Positions 1 to 7,884 of a stretch of DNA of 64,000 bases are shown in pieces. A program made the translations under genes and the position numbers. The first letter of the stretch is position 1. Each line of letters opens with the position of its first letter. The DNA is from an uncultured Elusimicrobiales bacterium. Lineage in GTDB: Bacteria; Elusimicrobiota; Elusimicrobia; Elusimicrobiales; Elusimicrobiaceae. The stretch spans positions 16,098-80,097 of the forward strand of contig CALUXE010000007.1 of assembly GCA_944324675.1 (NCBI GenBank). The letters run 5' to 3'. Below the pieces are notes generated by a model. The model was not told the origin of the DNA and ran no database searches. It worked only from the letters and a program-made list of their open reading frames with translations.

Positions 1-20
1 CGGGGGGCAATATACAAAAA

Positions 21-49
21 ACCCGCGCTTTAAAGCGCGGGTTTTTTTG
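21..49. terminator. Bidirectional intrinsic terminator downstream of PFOR
   Basis: A perfect 22-nt palindrome (21-42) is flanked by an A-run on the left and a T-run on the right, so it can terminate transcription in both directions. It lies 14 nt past the stop codon of the minus-strand PFOR gene. Confidence 0.85.
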
Positions 50-62
50 CTTAAATAAGCTT

Positions 63-3000
63 TTATTTCTTGGCTTCTTCGCCATCGCCGGGCAGGGCGG
101 CAAGCTCTTTATAGAGTTTGCGCCTGTAGGCGTATTCTTGCTCGGCTATCTTGAGCAAGCGCTCAGCCCTTTCGGGGTTGTTCTTCATCAGCGTTTTGAA
201 CCTATTTTCGCCGGACATAAAGTCTTTAAGCGCGATTGTGGGTTCGCCGCTGTCGATTTTGAGCGGGTTGAGGCCTTGTTCTTTCAAAGCCGGGTTATAG
301 CGGTAGAGTATCCATCTTCCGCTCTGTACGGCTTTTTTGGCTTCCAAGAGGCCTTTGCTCATATCGATACCGTGCGCTATACAGTGGGCGTAAGCTATTA
401 CCAAAGCGGGGCCGTCGTAAGCCTCGGCTTCGGCAAGGGCTTGCACCGCCTGGTTCATATTCGCGCCCAGGTTGATTTGCGCCACATAGATATTGCCGTA
501 GGTCATGGCTATCATACCGAGGTCTTTCTTCGGCATAGATTTGCCCGCCGCGGCGAATAAGGCTACCGCGCCCATAGGCGTAGCTTTTGACATCTGTCCG
601 CCGGTATTGGAATACACTTCGGTATCCATTACCAATATCTTTACGTTCTTACCGCTGGCCAATACATGGTCTAAGCCGCCGTAGCCGATATCGTAAGCCC
701 AGCCGTCGCCGCCCAATATCCATACCGATTTCTTTACGAGGTAATCGGCCAAGGCGAGCATTCTCTCGTCTTTGGTGAGGGTTTTGAGTTTGGCTACTCT
801 TTCTCTCTGCGCGTCAATTTCGGCTGTAGTGTTTTGCTTGGCGTTTAATATTTCGTCAACCAAAGCGTCATTGCCCAAGGTCGGTTTTAAAGCCGTAAGC
901 TGGGCGGCCGCGTCGCTGTAAAGCTGGTCATAAGCCAAGCGGATACCCATACCGAATTCGGCGTTGTCCTCAAAGAGGGAGTTTGCCCAAGCGGGGCCTT
1001 TGCCGTCGTCGCGTTTGCAATACGGGGTAGTCGGCAAGTTGCCGCCGTAAATTGAGGAGCAGCCCGTAGCGTTGGCTATCGCCAAGTGATCGCCGTGGAG
1101 CTGGGTCAGCAATTTGACATAAGGCGTTTCGCCGCAGCCCGCGCACGCGCCGGAGAACTCAAACAAAGGTTTCTGCATTTGGGAACCTTTTACGCTTTCT
1201 TTCTTCGTCTTGACGTCGGCTTGTTTCAAAGCGAGGAAGTATTTGAAGTTTTCGCTTTCCGCCGTTCTTAAAGGAAGCTGCTCAACCATATTGATGGCTT
1301 TCTTGTTGGCGTCGGTCTTATTCTTGGCGGGGCAGTTTACAACGCAGGCTCCGCAGCCGGTGCAGTCTTCCACGGCCACCTGTACGGTGAATTTAAGGCC
1401 GGCCAAATCGGCTTTGCCGTCGGCGGATTTAAAGGTCGCGGGTGCGTCTTTCATATCCTCGGCTTTATAGGCCTTTATGCGGATAGCGGCGTGCGGGCAG
1501 ACCAAGGAGCAGATACCGCACTGTATGCAGGTATCCGGGTCCCACGCGGGGCACATAATGGCGATATTGCGTTTCTCGTACTGGGTAGTGCCTGTAGGGA
1601 ATACTCCGCCTACCGGCATTTTTGAGGTCGGCAATTCGTCGCCGTTGTAAGAAATCATCTTGCCCAAGACATCTTTTACGAATTCCGGGGCGTCGGCCGG
1701 TACCGGCGGCTTCATGCTTATTTTAGAGGTGACATGATCGGGGTATTTAATTTCGTGCAAACCGTCAAGGGCGGCGTCCACCGCGGCGTAGTTCTTGTTG
1801 ACTACTTCCTCGCCTTTCTTGGAGTAGGTCTTCTTGATGGCCTGTTTGATGGCGTCAATGGCGGAGTCTTTTTCTATTACGCCCGCTATGCCGAAGAACG
1901 CCGTCTGCATTATCGTGTTGGTTCTGGAGCCCATGCCCGTCTTTAAAGCGATGTGGGAAGCGTCAATAGAATAGAATTTAAGTTTCTTGTCTATTATCTG
2001 CTTCTGCACTTCTTTGGGGAGTTTATCCCAAACTTCTTCTTTGGAGTACGGGGCGTTCAAGAGGAAGGTCGCGCCTTCTTTGGCTTTGCCCAAAATGTCG
2101 TATCTTTCCAAGAAAGAGAACATATGGCAGGCGATAAAATCCGCGTGCTCAATAAGGTAAGGCGCGCGGATGTATTTCTTGCCGAAGCGGATATGGGAAG
2201 TCGTCATAGAGCCAGATTTCTTGGAGTCGTAGACGAAGTAACCCTGCGCGAAGTTATCGGTCTTTTCGCTGATGATTTTCATCGTGTTTTTGTTCGCGCC
2301 CACGGTACCGTCGGAGCCCAACCCGTAGAACAAAGCGTTGAAGGTCGCGCTTTCGGAATCGTCGCCCTTCAAAACCGGGGTCTTGAGGGATTTCCCGCCC
2401 AAATCGTCTTCTATGCCGACGATAAAACCGGTTATAGGTTCTTTCGCGTCCAGGTTGTCAAAGGTGGCCTTTACCATGGCGGGGGTAAACTCTTTGGAGC
2501 CGATACCGTATCTCCCGCCGATGATGAGGGGGGTGCTGGGGAATTTGGCTTTCGCTTCGTTGGTTAAGAAAGCGGAGCAAACGTCCTGGAACAAAGGCTC
2601 GCCGAGGGAACCGGGTTCTTTCGTTCTGTCAAACACCGCGATTTTCTTTACGGTCTTGGGGAACGCGTTGATGAAGTCCGCCGCGCTGAAAGGCCTAAAG
2701 AGTTTTACTTTAAGTACGCCCACTTTTTCGCCTTTCATGCGTTCTACGGCGGTTTGCGCCACATCCGCGCCCGAGGCCATAATAACGACTACTTTCTCCG
2801 CGTCTTCAGCGCCGATATATTCAAAAAGGTCGTATTTTCTGCCGGTAAGCTTGGCGAATTTGTCCATATACTTCTTTACTATGGCGGGGGTGTTCAAATA
2901 GAATTTGTTTACGGCCTCCCTGCCCTGGAAGTAAACATCAGGGTTCTGGGCGGTGCCGCGGACGGTGGGGGATTCGGGGTTCATGGCGTTGGCGCGGTGT

Positions 3001-3605
3001 TTCGCCACGAGGTTATCGTCAATCATTTCCTTCATCGTCTCTTTGGAAAGGACATCCACCATATTAAGCTCGTGAGAAGTTCTAAACCCGTCAAAGAAAT
3101 GCAGGAACGGCACTCTGGCTTCCAAAGTAGCCGCCTGGGATATTAAAGCGAAGTCCATCGCTTCCTGCGCGTTGGCGCTGGCGAGCATAGCCCAGCCGGT
3201 CTGGCGTACGGCCATGACATCGCTGTGGTCGCCGAAAATGGATAAGGCGTGGGTAGCCAAAGCTCTGGCGGAAACATGGAATACCGTAGGGGTAAGTTCG
3301 CCCGCTATTTTGAACATATTGGGGATCATAAGCAAGAGCCCCTGCGAAGCGGTGAAAGTCGTCGTAAGAGCGCCGGCCGCCAAAGCGCCGTGCACCGCGC
3401 CAGAGGCGCCGCCTTCGGACTGCATTTCGCTTACTACGGGTACATTGCCCCAAATATTTGTTTCGCCTTTTGCGGATTTGGCGTCGCAAATCTCGCCCAT
3501 AGTGGAAGAAGGCGTAATAGGATAAATTGCTATTACTTCATTAGTCGCGTGGGCGACATGCGATACCGCTGTATTGCCGTCCATCGCCGTTAATTTCTTT
3601 GACAT
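63..3605 (-). CDS. nifJ: Pyruvate:ferredoxin (flavodoxin) oxidoreductase, single-chain
   Basis: This cytoplasmic enzyme oxidatively decarboxylates pyruvate to acetyl-CoA and CO2 and passes electrons to ferredoxin. The 1,180-residue length is normal for the homodimeric fused type. The N-terminus has the pyruvate-binding YPITPSSTMGE motif. Two 4Fe-4S ferredoxin motifs follow near residues 690 (CIQCGICSLVCP) and 747 (CTGCGACVVNCP). The C-terminal TPP domain contains GACAGCGETP near 820 and GGDGWAYDIG near 960. The ATG is preceded by AGGAGAG at 3611-3617. The gene is monocistronic between its own promoter and a terminator. It is the expected central enzyme of a strict anaerobe that ferments through acetyl-CoA. 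Confidence 0.98.
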   Translation of the reverse strand: MSKKLTAMDGNTAVSHVAHATNEVIAIYPITPSSTMGEICDAKSAKGETNIWGNVPVVSEMQSEGGASGAVHGALAAGALTTTFTASQGLLLMIPNMFKIAGELTPTVFHVSARALATHALSIFGDHSDVMAVRQTGWAMLASANAQEAMDFALISQAATLEARVPFLHFFDGFRTSHELNMVDVLSKETMKEMIDDNLVAKHRANAMNPESPTVRGTAQNPDVYFQGREAVNKFYLNTPAIVKKYMDKFAKLTGRKYDLFEYIGAEDAEKVVVIMASGADVAQTAVERMKGEKVGVLKVKLFRPFSAADFINAFPKTVKKIAVFDRTKEPGSLGEPLFQDVCSAFLTNEAKAKFPSTPLIIGGRYGIGSKEFTPAMVKATFDNLDAKEPITGFIVGIEDDLGGKSLKTPVLKGDDSESATFNALFYGLGSDGTVGANKNTMKIISEKTDNFAQGYFVYDSKKSGSMTTSHIRFGKKYIRAPYLIEHADFIACHMFSFLERYDILGKAKEGATFLLNAPYSKEEVWDKLPKEVQKQIIDKKLKFYSIDASHIALKTGMGSRTNTIMQTAFFGIAGVIEKDSAIDAIKQAIKKTYSKKGEEVVNKNYAAVDAALDGLHEIKYPDHVTSKISMKPPVPADAPEFVKDVLGKMISYNGDELPTSKMPVGGVFPTGTTQYEKRNIAIMCPAWDPDTCIQCGICSLVCPHAAIRIKAYKAEDMKDAPATFKSADGKADLAGLKFTVQVAVEDCTGCGACVVNCPAKNKTDANKKAINMVEQLPLRTAESENFKYFLALKQADVKTKKESVKGSQMQKPLFEFSGACAGCGETPYVKLLTQLHGDHLAIANATGCSSIYGGNLPTTPYCKRDDGKGPAWANSLFEDNAEFGMGIRLAYDQLYSDAAAQLTALKPTLGNDALVDEILNAKQNTTAEIDAQRERVAKLKTLTKDERMLALADYLVKKSVWILGGDGWAYDIGYGGLDHVLASGKNVKILVMDTEVYSNTGGQMSKATPMGAVALFAAAGKSMPKKDLGMIAMTYGNIYVAQINLGANMNQAVQALAEAEAYDGPALVIAYAHCIAHGIDMSKGLLEAKKAVQSGRWILYRYNPALKEQGLNPLKIDSGEPTIALKDFMSGENRFKTLMKNNPERAERLLKIAEQEYAYRRKLYKELAALPGDGEEAKK

Positions 3606-3668
3606 TTATACTCTCCTAGGTTAAGTAAACGCGCGTATGCCTGCGCATATCCGCGCTGACTCTTACAT

Positions 3669-3698
3669 TGTATAACTTTATTGAGGCCAGGGCAACAA
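3669..3698 (-). promoter_or_regulatory. Candidate sigma70-type promoter of nifJ
   Basis: Read on the minus strand, TTGTTG (3698-3693) is followed after 18 bp by TATACA (3674-3669). The predicted start gives a leader of about 55 nt that contains the AGGAGAG ribosome-binding site. Confidence 0.5.
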
Positions 3699-3769
3699 AG
3701 AATGGATTCGTTTCATCCGCGGAGACTCTTTCCCTTTCCTCTTGGAAAAATTTTTACTAAAATATATTT

Positions 3770-4987
3770 ATGACTATCAACCGTGAGCTTTGGAAATTCC
3801 GCCCCGTTTGCGCGGTTCAAGAAATGTTTAGATATTGCTGGCATAAAACATTGGGAACTTTTATGCACAGCCCTTACGCCGTATGGTATAGGTTTGATAA
3901 GCCTTGCCCGGCTTGCAAAAAGGAATATTTGCCCGTCAATAAAGATTGGCATAGACTGCCCCGCCCTTTATACCTGCACGAGCATGTCTTTTACAATATA
4001 GACAATGCTTTGGCCGTTAATAAAAACATAAAGGGGCTCGCTTTGATATTTTTTATGGGCATAGGCGATTATTTGTATACCACTCCCATGCTGGCGGCTT
4101 TGAAAGAAAAATATCCGCAGCTGAAGTTTTACGGATATGTATCCAAACATTTTGACAGAAACAATTCCCCGATAGTGGGCACGCTTTTGCAGACCAATCC
4201 CTCTTTTGACAAAGTGTTTTATTTTGACGGCTACCGCAATCCTTTTATTTGGAAAAACTATAATTACGACGACGCTTTTAAAGATATCCCCGAAGATTTC
4301 TTGGTCTTGCCCGTTTATTACGAGTACGGGGTAAAAGTGCCGCATAGGGTAAACAGCTTGTTTAAAACTTTTCAGCTTCCTATGCCTTCCAAAAAAGAAA
4401 CGCCGCGGCCGGTATTTTATTTCCCCGAGGAGCCTTCCGAAGAAGTTAAAAAATCTTTTGAGGAAATTTCTAAACTGGCCAAGAAAAGAAAGGCCATAGT
4501 TTTCCTTCAGCTTGATTCGCGCGGCTCGGCTTATAGCTATCCGTATCAAGACGATCTCATCCGCCGCCTGCTCAGGGACGAGTATTTGGTGCTTTCCGTA
4601 ACTAAATCGGCCGTGGTGGACGAGTATTTTAAGATAATTGACATTAAAAAGTTTTCCTTCAACGAGTCCTGCCATTTGCTTTCCCTGCTCTCCAAGGAAT
4701 ATAAGATGTATATAATAGCGCTTAACTCAGTATTTTGGGCGGCTTCGGCGGGTTTGGATATCCCCAATTTGGGCTTGCAGCATTGGATAGATAAAAAAGT
4801 CCATAATTTATGGTATCCCAATATAACGGTGGTGACCGATTACATATATAAGAAACTGCCGAAGAATAAAATGATAATGGCCGGCGACGCCGATTATTCT
4901 AGGCATAATAAAAAAATCATTGATTACAAGCCGGACTTTATTTATAAATGTTTCAATAAAATGCTGGCTAAACTTGAAAACAAATAG
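3770..4987 (+). CDS. Glycosyltransferase family 9 (heptosyltransferase-like) protein
   Basis: The 405-residue protein has GIGDYLYTTPMLAALKEKYP near residues 96-115, the typical N-terminal nucleotide-sugar fold motif of GT9 ADP-heptose transferases (G-x-GD-x2-TTP). A C-terminal segment near 320-335 (ALNSVFWAASAGLD) matches the position of the donor-binding region of that family. About 95 residues precede the GT9 motif and include a CPAC pair; I do not recognise that extension. A role in LPS-core or surface-glycan assembly is inferred from the family only. No Shine-Dalgarno is visible. TAAAAT (3758-3763) ends 7 nt before the ATG, with TTTCCT 17 bp upstream (3735-3740), so the mRNA may be leaderless. 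Confidence 0.7.
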   Translation: MTINRELWKFRPVCAVQEMFRYCWHKTLGTFMHSPYAVWYRFDKPCPACKKEYLPVNKDWHRLPRPLYLHEHVFYNIDNALAVNKNIKGLALIFFMGIGDYLYTTPMLAALKEKYPQLKFYGYVSKHFDRNNSPIVGTLLQTNPSFDKVFYFDGYRNPFIWKNYNYDDAFKDIPEDFLVLPVYYEYGVKVPHRVNSLFKTFQLPMPSKKETPRPVFYFPEEPSEEVKKSFEEISKLAKKRKAIVFLQLDSRGSAYSYPYQDDLIRRLLRDEYLVLSVTKSAVVDEYFKIIDIKKFSFNESCHLLSLLSKEYKMYIIALNSVFWAASAGLDIPNLGLQHWIDKKVHNLWYPNITVVTDYIYKKLPKNKMIMAGDADYSRHNKKIIDYKPDFIYKCFNKMLAKLENK

Positions 4988-5012
4988 AACTGAAATTCGC
5001 TTAAATTTAACG

Positions 5013-5042
5013 GCCGCCCTCAAAACAGGGCGGCAGTTTTTT
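5013..5042 (+). terminator. Intrinsic terminator after the GT9 gene
   Basis: An 8-bp GC stem (5013-5020 with 5027-5034) with a CAAAAC loop is followed by AGTTTTTT. It sits between two convergent genes. Confidence 0.85.
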
Positions 5043-5057
5043 AACGCTCTGAAGAAA

Positions 5058-5603
5058 TCAATATTTATTATAGGACAAAATATCTTCCAGCGGCTTTCTC
5101 GGCCTGGGGGCGGGGGATTCGTCGGGGTAGCCGATTAGGAGGAGTATTTCGCATTTGACGTCGAAGGGCAGTTTAAGAAATTTTTTTGCCTTTTTTGGAT
5201 TAAACCAACCCACCCAGCAGGAACCGAGGCCCAAATCCTGCGCTTTTAAAACGAAATGTTCCGCCGCTATGCCTTGGTCTACCAGATAATATTTCGTGCC
5301 GCTTACCATTTGCCCCATTCTGGTTGTTATGCTTCCGCCAGCTTTTGCACATACGGCGACGATGGCGGGTGCTTTAAGGGCCATATCTCGGCAAGTGGCA
5401 TATACCCCGGTAAATACGGAATTGCAAAAATCTTCTTTAATTTTTTTATCGTCGATGACGATGTATTTGCACGGTTGGCTGTTGCAAGCGCTGGGGGCCA
5501 GGCGGGCGGCTTGTGCGCATTGCTGCAAAAGTTCTCTGGGAACTGGGGAGTCTTTAAATTTCCGTATGCTTCTTCTGTTTTGTATTATTTCGTCCAAAGT
5601 CAT
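5058..5603 (-). CDS. Nitroreductase family protein
   Basis: This 181-residue FMN-dependent nitroreductase-fold protein starts with the family's NRRSIRKFKDSPVP segment. The conserved APSACNSQPCKY motif is near residue 36-47, and GLGSCWVGWFNPKKAKKFLKLP near 128-149 marks the second FMN-contacting region. Members use NAD(P)H to reduce nitro compounds, quinones or flavins; the substrate cannot be read from sequence. The ATG has an AGAGG motif just upstream. It is convergent with the GT9 gene and divergent from fba, so it is probably a single-gene unit. Confidence 0.85.
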   Translation of the reverse strand: MTLDEIIQNRRSIRKFKDSPVPRELLQQCAQAARLAPSACNSQPCKYIVIDDKKIKEDFCNSVFTGVYATCRDMALKAPAIVAVCAKAGGSITTRMGQMVSGTKYYLVDQGIAAEHFVLKAQDLGLGSCWVGWFNPKKAKKFLKLPFDVKCEILLLIGYPDESPAPRPRKPLEDILSYNKY

Positions 5604-5650
5604 AAAACCTCTGTATTATCGGCAGTAAATTCGCGGCATATAGCGCCGTG

Positions 5651-5680
5651 TTTACTTTATTTTAACAAAATTAGTACAAT
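5651..5680 (+). promoter_or_regulatory. Candidate promoter of fba
   Basis: TTTACT (5651-5656) and TACAAT (5675-5680) are separated by 18 bp. The predicted transcript would start near 5687, just ahead of the GGAGG at 5701. Confidence 0.5.
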
Positions 5681-5713
5681 GGAATTGAAATAAAACTTAT
5701 GGAGGCAATTTTT

Positions 5714-6688
5714 ATGACGGTTTCTTATAAAGAACTGGGCTTCGTGAACACGAAAGAAATGTTCGCTAAAGCCATGAAAGAAGGTTATGCCGTACCCGCT
5801 TACAACTTTAACAATATGGAGCAGCTTCAGGCGATAATCACGGCCTGCACGGAATCGCGCTCGCCGGTAATTTTACAGGTATCCAAAGGCGCCAGAAGCT
5901 ATGCCGACGCCACTTTGCTGCGCTGGATGGGACGCGGCGCTATTGAAATGATGAAGAAGATGGGCAAGCCGGTGCCTGTAGCCCTCCATTTGGACCACGG
6001 CGACACCTTTGAGCTGTGCAAAGACTGCATTGATTCCGGTTTCTCGTCCGTTATGATAGACGGATCCCACCTCCCTTACGAGGAAAATATCGCCTTAACC
6101 AAGAAAGTGGTGGATTACGCCCATCAGTTTGATGTGACGGTGGAAGGCGAACTTGGCGTATTGGCCGGTATAGAAGATGAAGTTTCCGCCGAAAAACACA
6201 CTTACACCGATCCCGCCCAGGTAGAGGACTTCGTAAAGAGAACGGGTGTTGATTCCTTGGCTATATCAATCGGCACGAGCCACGGCGCTTATAAATTTAA
6301 AGTGAAACCCGGCGAGAGCGTACCTCCTTTGAGATTTGATATCTTGGCGGAAGTGGAAAAACGCCTGCCCGGCTTCCCGATAGTGTTGCACGGCGCTTCC
6401 AGCGTAGACCAAAAAGCTGTCGCCACGATAAACAAATACGGCGGCAAACTGGAAAACGCCGTAGGCGTACCGGAAGAGCAGCTTAGAAAGGCGGCCAAGA
6501 GCGCGGTTTGCAAAATCAACGTCGATTCCGACGGCAGATTGGTAATGACGGCCGCTATCAGGAAAGTCTTTGCCGAAAAGCCCGCGGAATTTGATCCGCG
6601 CAAATACCTCGGCCCCGCCAGAACCGACCTCATCGCTATGTATAAGGAAAAGAACGAGCATGTCTTAGGTTCCGCCGGCAGGTATTAA
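5714..6688 (+). CDS. fba: Class II fructose-bisphosphate aldolase
   Basis: The 324-residue metal-dependent aldolase splits fructose-1,6-bisphosphate into DHAP and glyceraldehyde-3-phosphate. Visible family motifs are PAYNFNNMEQ near the N-terminus, the zinc-binding HLDHGD near residue 92, the MIDGSHLPYEENI segment, GTSHGAYKF, and LHGASSV near the phosphate and metal site. I chose the ATG at 5714 because GGAGG (5701-5705) sits 8 nt upstream. An upstream in-frame ATG at 5699 overlaps that ribosome-binding site. Other glycolytic genes (gapA, pgk) lie about 2.4 kb downstream, separated by secreted-protein cassettes. Confidence 0.95.
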   Translation: MTVSYKELGFVNTKEMFAKAMKEGYAVPAYNFNNMEQLQAIITACTESRSPVILQVSKGARSYADATLLRWMGRGAIEMMKKMGKPVPVALHLDHGDTFELCKDCIDSGFSSVMIDGSHLPYEENIALTKKVVDYAHQFDVTVEGELGVLAGIEDEVSAEKHTYTDPAQVEDFVKRTGVDSLAISIGTSHGAYKFKVKPGESVPPLRFDILAEVEKRLPGFPIVLHGASSVDQKAVATINKYGGKLENAVGVPEEQLRKAAKSAVCKINVDSDGRLVMTAAIRKVFAEKPAEFDPRKYLGPARTDLIAMYKEKNEHVLGSAGRY

Positions 6689-6706
6689 TACTTTAATTGC
6701 CGATAA

Positions 6707-6739
6707 GAGCCGCGCCGTTTTGGGCGCGGCTCTTTTTTT
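6707..6739 (+). terminator. Intrinsic terminator of fba
   Basis: A 10-bp stem GAGCCGCGCC/GGCGCGGCTC (6707-6716, 6723-6732) is followed by seven T residues. Confidence 0.9.
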
Positions 6740-6787
6740 GGCTATTTTTTCGGAGCATACTCTGATGTTATTAGAGCGGTAAGGATA

Positions 6788-6853
6788 GGCCTAAGGGCCT
6801 ATGATAGGGTGGGGCCAAAGTCTCTTGTAGATAGGATAATGGTTTGTTAGGAT
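6788..6853 (+). promoter_or_regulatory. Promoter module of secreted cassette 1
   Basis: TTGTAG (6825-6830) and TAGGAT (6848-6853) are spaced by exactly 17 bp. Directly upstream lies a GGGCC-rich element (6788-6824) ending in GGGGCCAAAGTCTC, shared with the copies near 11,800 and 13,090. Within it, ATAGGCC-TAAG-GGCCTAT (6785-6802) can form a 7-bp hairpin, or it can be read as an inverted operator. Confidence 0.6.
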
Positions 6854-6888
6854 TGATACAAAGAAGTTAAAATTTAACGGAGGGCACA

Positions 6889-7638
6889 ATGTTGAAAAAG
6901 CTTTTAGTCGCGATAATTTCAATGAATATCTGCTTTTCGGGTTTGGCGTACGCGCAGTATCAGCCGCAGGGAGAGTTGACCGCCGAAGAAGTGGAAGAGT
7001 ATATGAAGGGTATAGAAAATAAAGGAAAAGAGATACCGAGCTGGGTTACCGTATTGCCCGTAGTCACCAGCGCAGGGGTTTTGCTTGCTTTAAGATATGC
7101 CAATACTCTGAACAGGTCAGAAAAGATAGCCGCGGTCGAGTGGAAAGCGAGAATGGCAAAAGACGGAAAGTTTTTGAGAAAGGCCAAGATCAATATTAAG
7201 AAATTATTGTTAAAAGCAAAGAAAAACCGCGGTAAATTGGCAATACTGACGATAGCTGCGATTTTAGTTTATTCCTATTTTGATGAGAATAATAGAGAAG
7301 AAACCGCGATATTCAACAATCGCGCGCTCTTGGATAGGAAAATCAAAGAGCTGATGGAAAATGATATAGACAGCCTTGCTCTCTACGTGTATAGTTTGTC
7401 TGACGAACAAAAAAAGGTGGCTTACAGCATTTTAGCCGACAACCCCGAAATTTTTGAAATTATAAAACAGCAGGTAGAGGAGGCTTTTTCGGAGGGAAAT
7501 ATAAAGGCCGCCGAAGAAGTTTATAACGCTTTGGAGTCGGAGCAAGAGGAAGAGCTGCTGCAGAAGAAGAACGAGTTGATTGACAGCTTGCGTCAAAGCG
7601 AAGAAAATTTCACGCCCGCTTGGAGTTTCGGCGAGTAG
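6889..7638 (+). CDS. Secreted/membrane paralogue 1 (unknown family)
   Basis: I do not recognise the function of this 249-residue protein. It has a clear signal peptide ending in GLAYA-Q near residue 22, a hydrophobic stretch near 52-66 (VLPVVTSAGVLLALRYA) and a second near 115-127 (KLAILTIAAILVYSYF). A charged helical domain follows, with DIDSLALYVYSL and NPEIFEIIKQQVEEA. It ends in NELIDSLRQSEENFTPAWSFGE-type sequence. The N-terminal 22 residues and the C-terminal tail are almost identical to the proteins at 11,883 and 13,170, while the centre differs. GGAGGG (6879-6884) precedes the ATG. It has its own promoter and terminator, so it is a self-contained cassette. Confidence 0.85.
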   Translation: MLKKLLVAIISMNICFSGLAYAQYQPQGELTAEEVEEYMKGIENKGKEIPSWVTVLPVVTSAGVLLALRYANTLNRSEKIAAVEWKARMAKDGKFLRKAKINIKKLLLKAKKNRGKLAILTIAAILVYSYFDENNREETAIFNNRALLDRKIKELMENDIDSLALYVYSLSDEQKKVAYSILADNPEIFEIIKQQVEEAFSEGNIKAAEEVYNALESEQEEELLQKKNELIDSLRQSEENFTPAWSFGE

Positions 7639-7666
7639 GAAAGGGAATATTTAAATAATTTAAGCA

Positions 7667-7699
7667 AAGAGGCGGGATCTAAAAAGCCCGCCTCTTTTG
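7667..7699 (+). terminator. Terminator of secreted cassette 1
   Basis: A 10-bp stem AAGAGGCGGG/CCCGCCTCTT (7667-7676, 7687-7696) is followed by a short T-run. The TTTAAGCAAAGAGGCGGG context recurs after the other family members. Confidence 0.75.
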
Positions 7700-7788
7700 T
7701 AAAAGGACGAATATCTATTTATTGGCGTCGCTTTTTTCTGTGAAAGGGATTACTTCTATTTTTAGTTGGCTTTACTTTAAACGAACGC

Positions 7789-7857
7789 ATGGGTCTAAGG
7801 GCCTAATTGCGGAAGGGCCCTTTTTCTCTTGTAATCCGGGGGAAGAATAACTATAAT
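7789..7857 (+). promoter_or_regulatory. Promoter of the pseudoprotease gene, homologous to cassette-3 promoter region
   Basis: TTGTAA (7829-7834) and a perfect TATAAT (7852-7857) are separated by 17 bp. The upstream ATGGGTCTAAGG (7789-7800) is shared with the cassette-3 module. AAGGGCC/GGCCCTT (7799-7805, 7815-7821) forms a 7-bp stem followed by TTTTTCTC, so it could also act as a terminator. The 60 bp before it resemble the region at 13,020-13,070. Confidence 0.6.
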
Positions 7858-7884
7858 CTATATATACTGGCAAGGAGATATATA

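Noticed and set aside
6805..6850. GGGGCCAAAGTCTCTTG considered as a sigma54 promoter
   Set aside because: The GG and GC doublets do not have the required 10-bp separation, and a TTG-N17-TANNNT pair fits all copies.
7799..7826. GGGCC hairpin before the pseudoprotease promoter read only as a terminator of cassette 1
   Set aside because: Cassette 1 already has its own terminator at 7,667, and the stem overlaps a repeated upstream promoter element, so a regulatory role is kept as the main reading.
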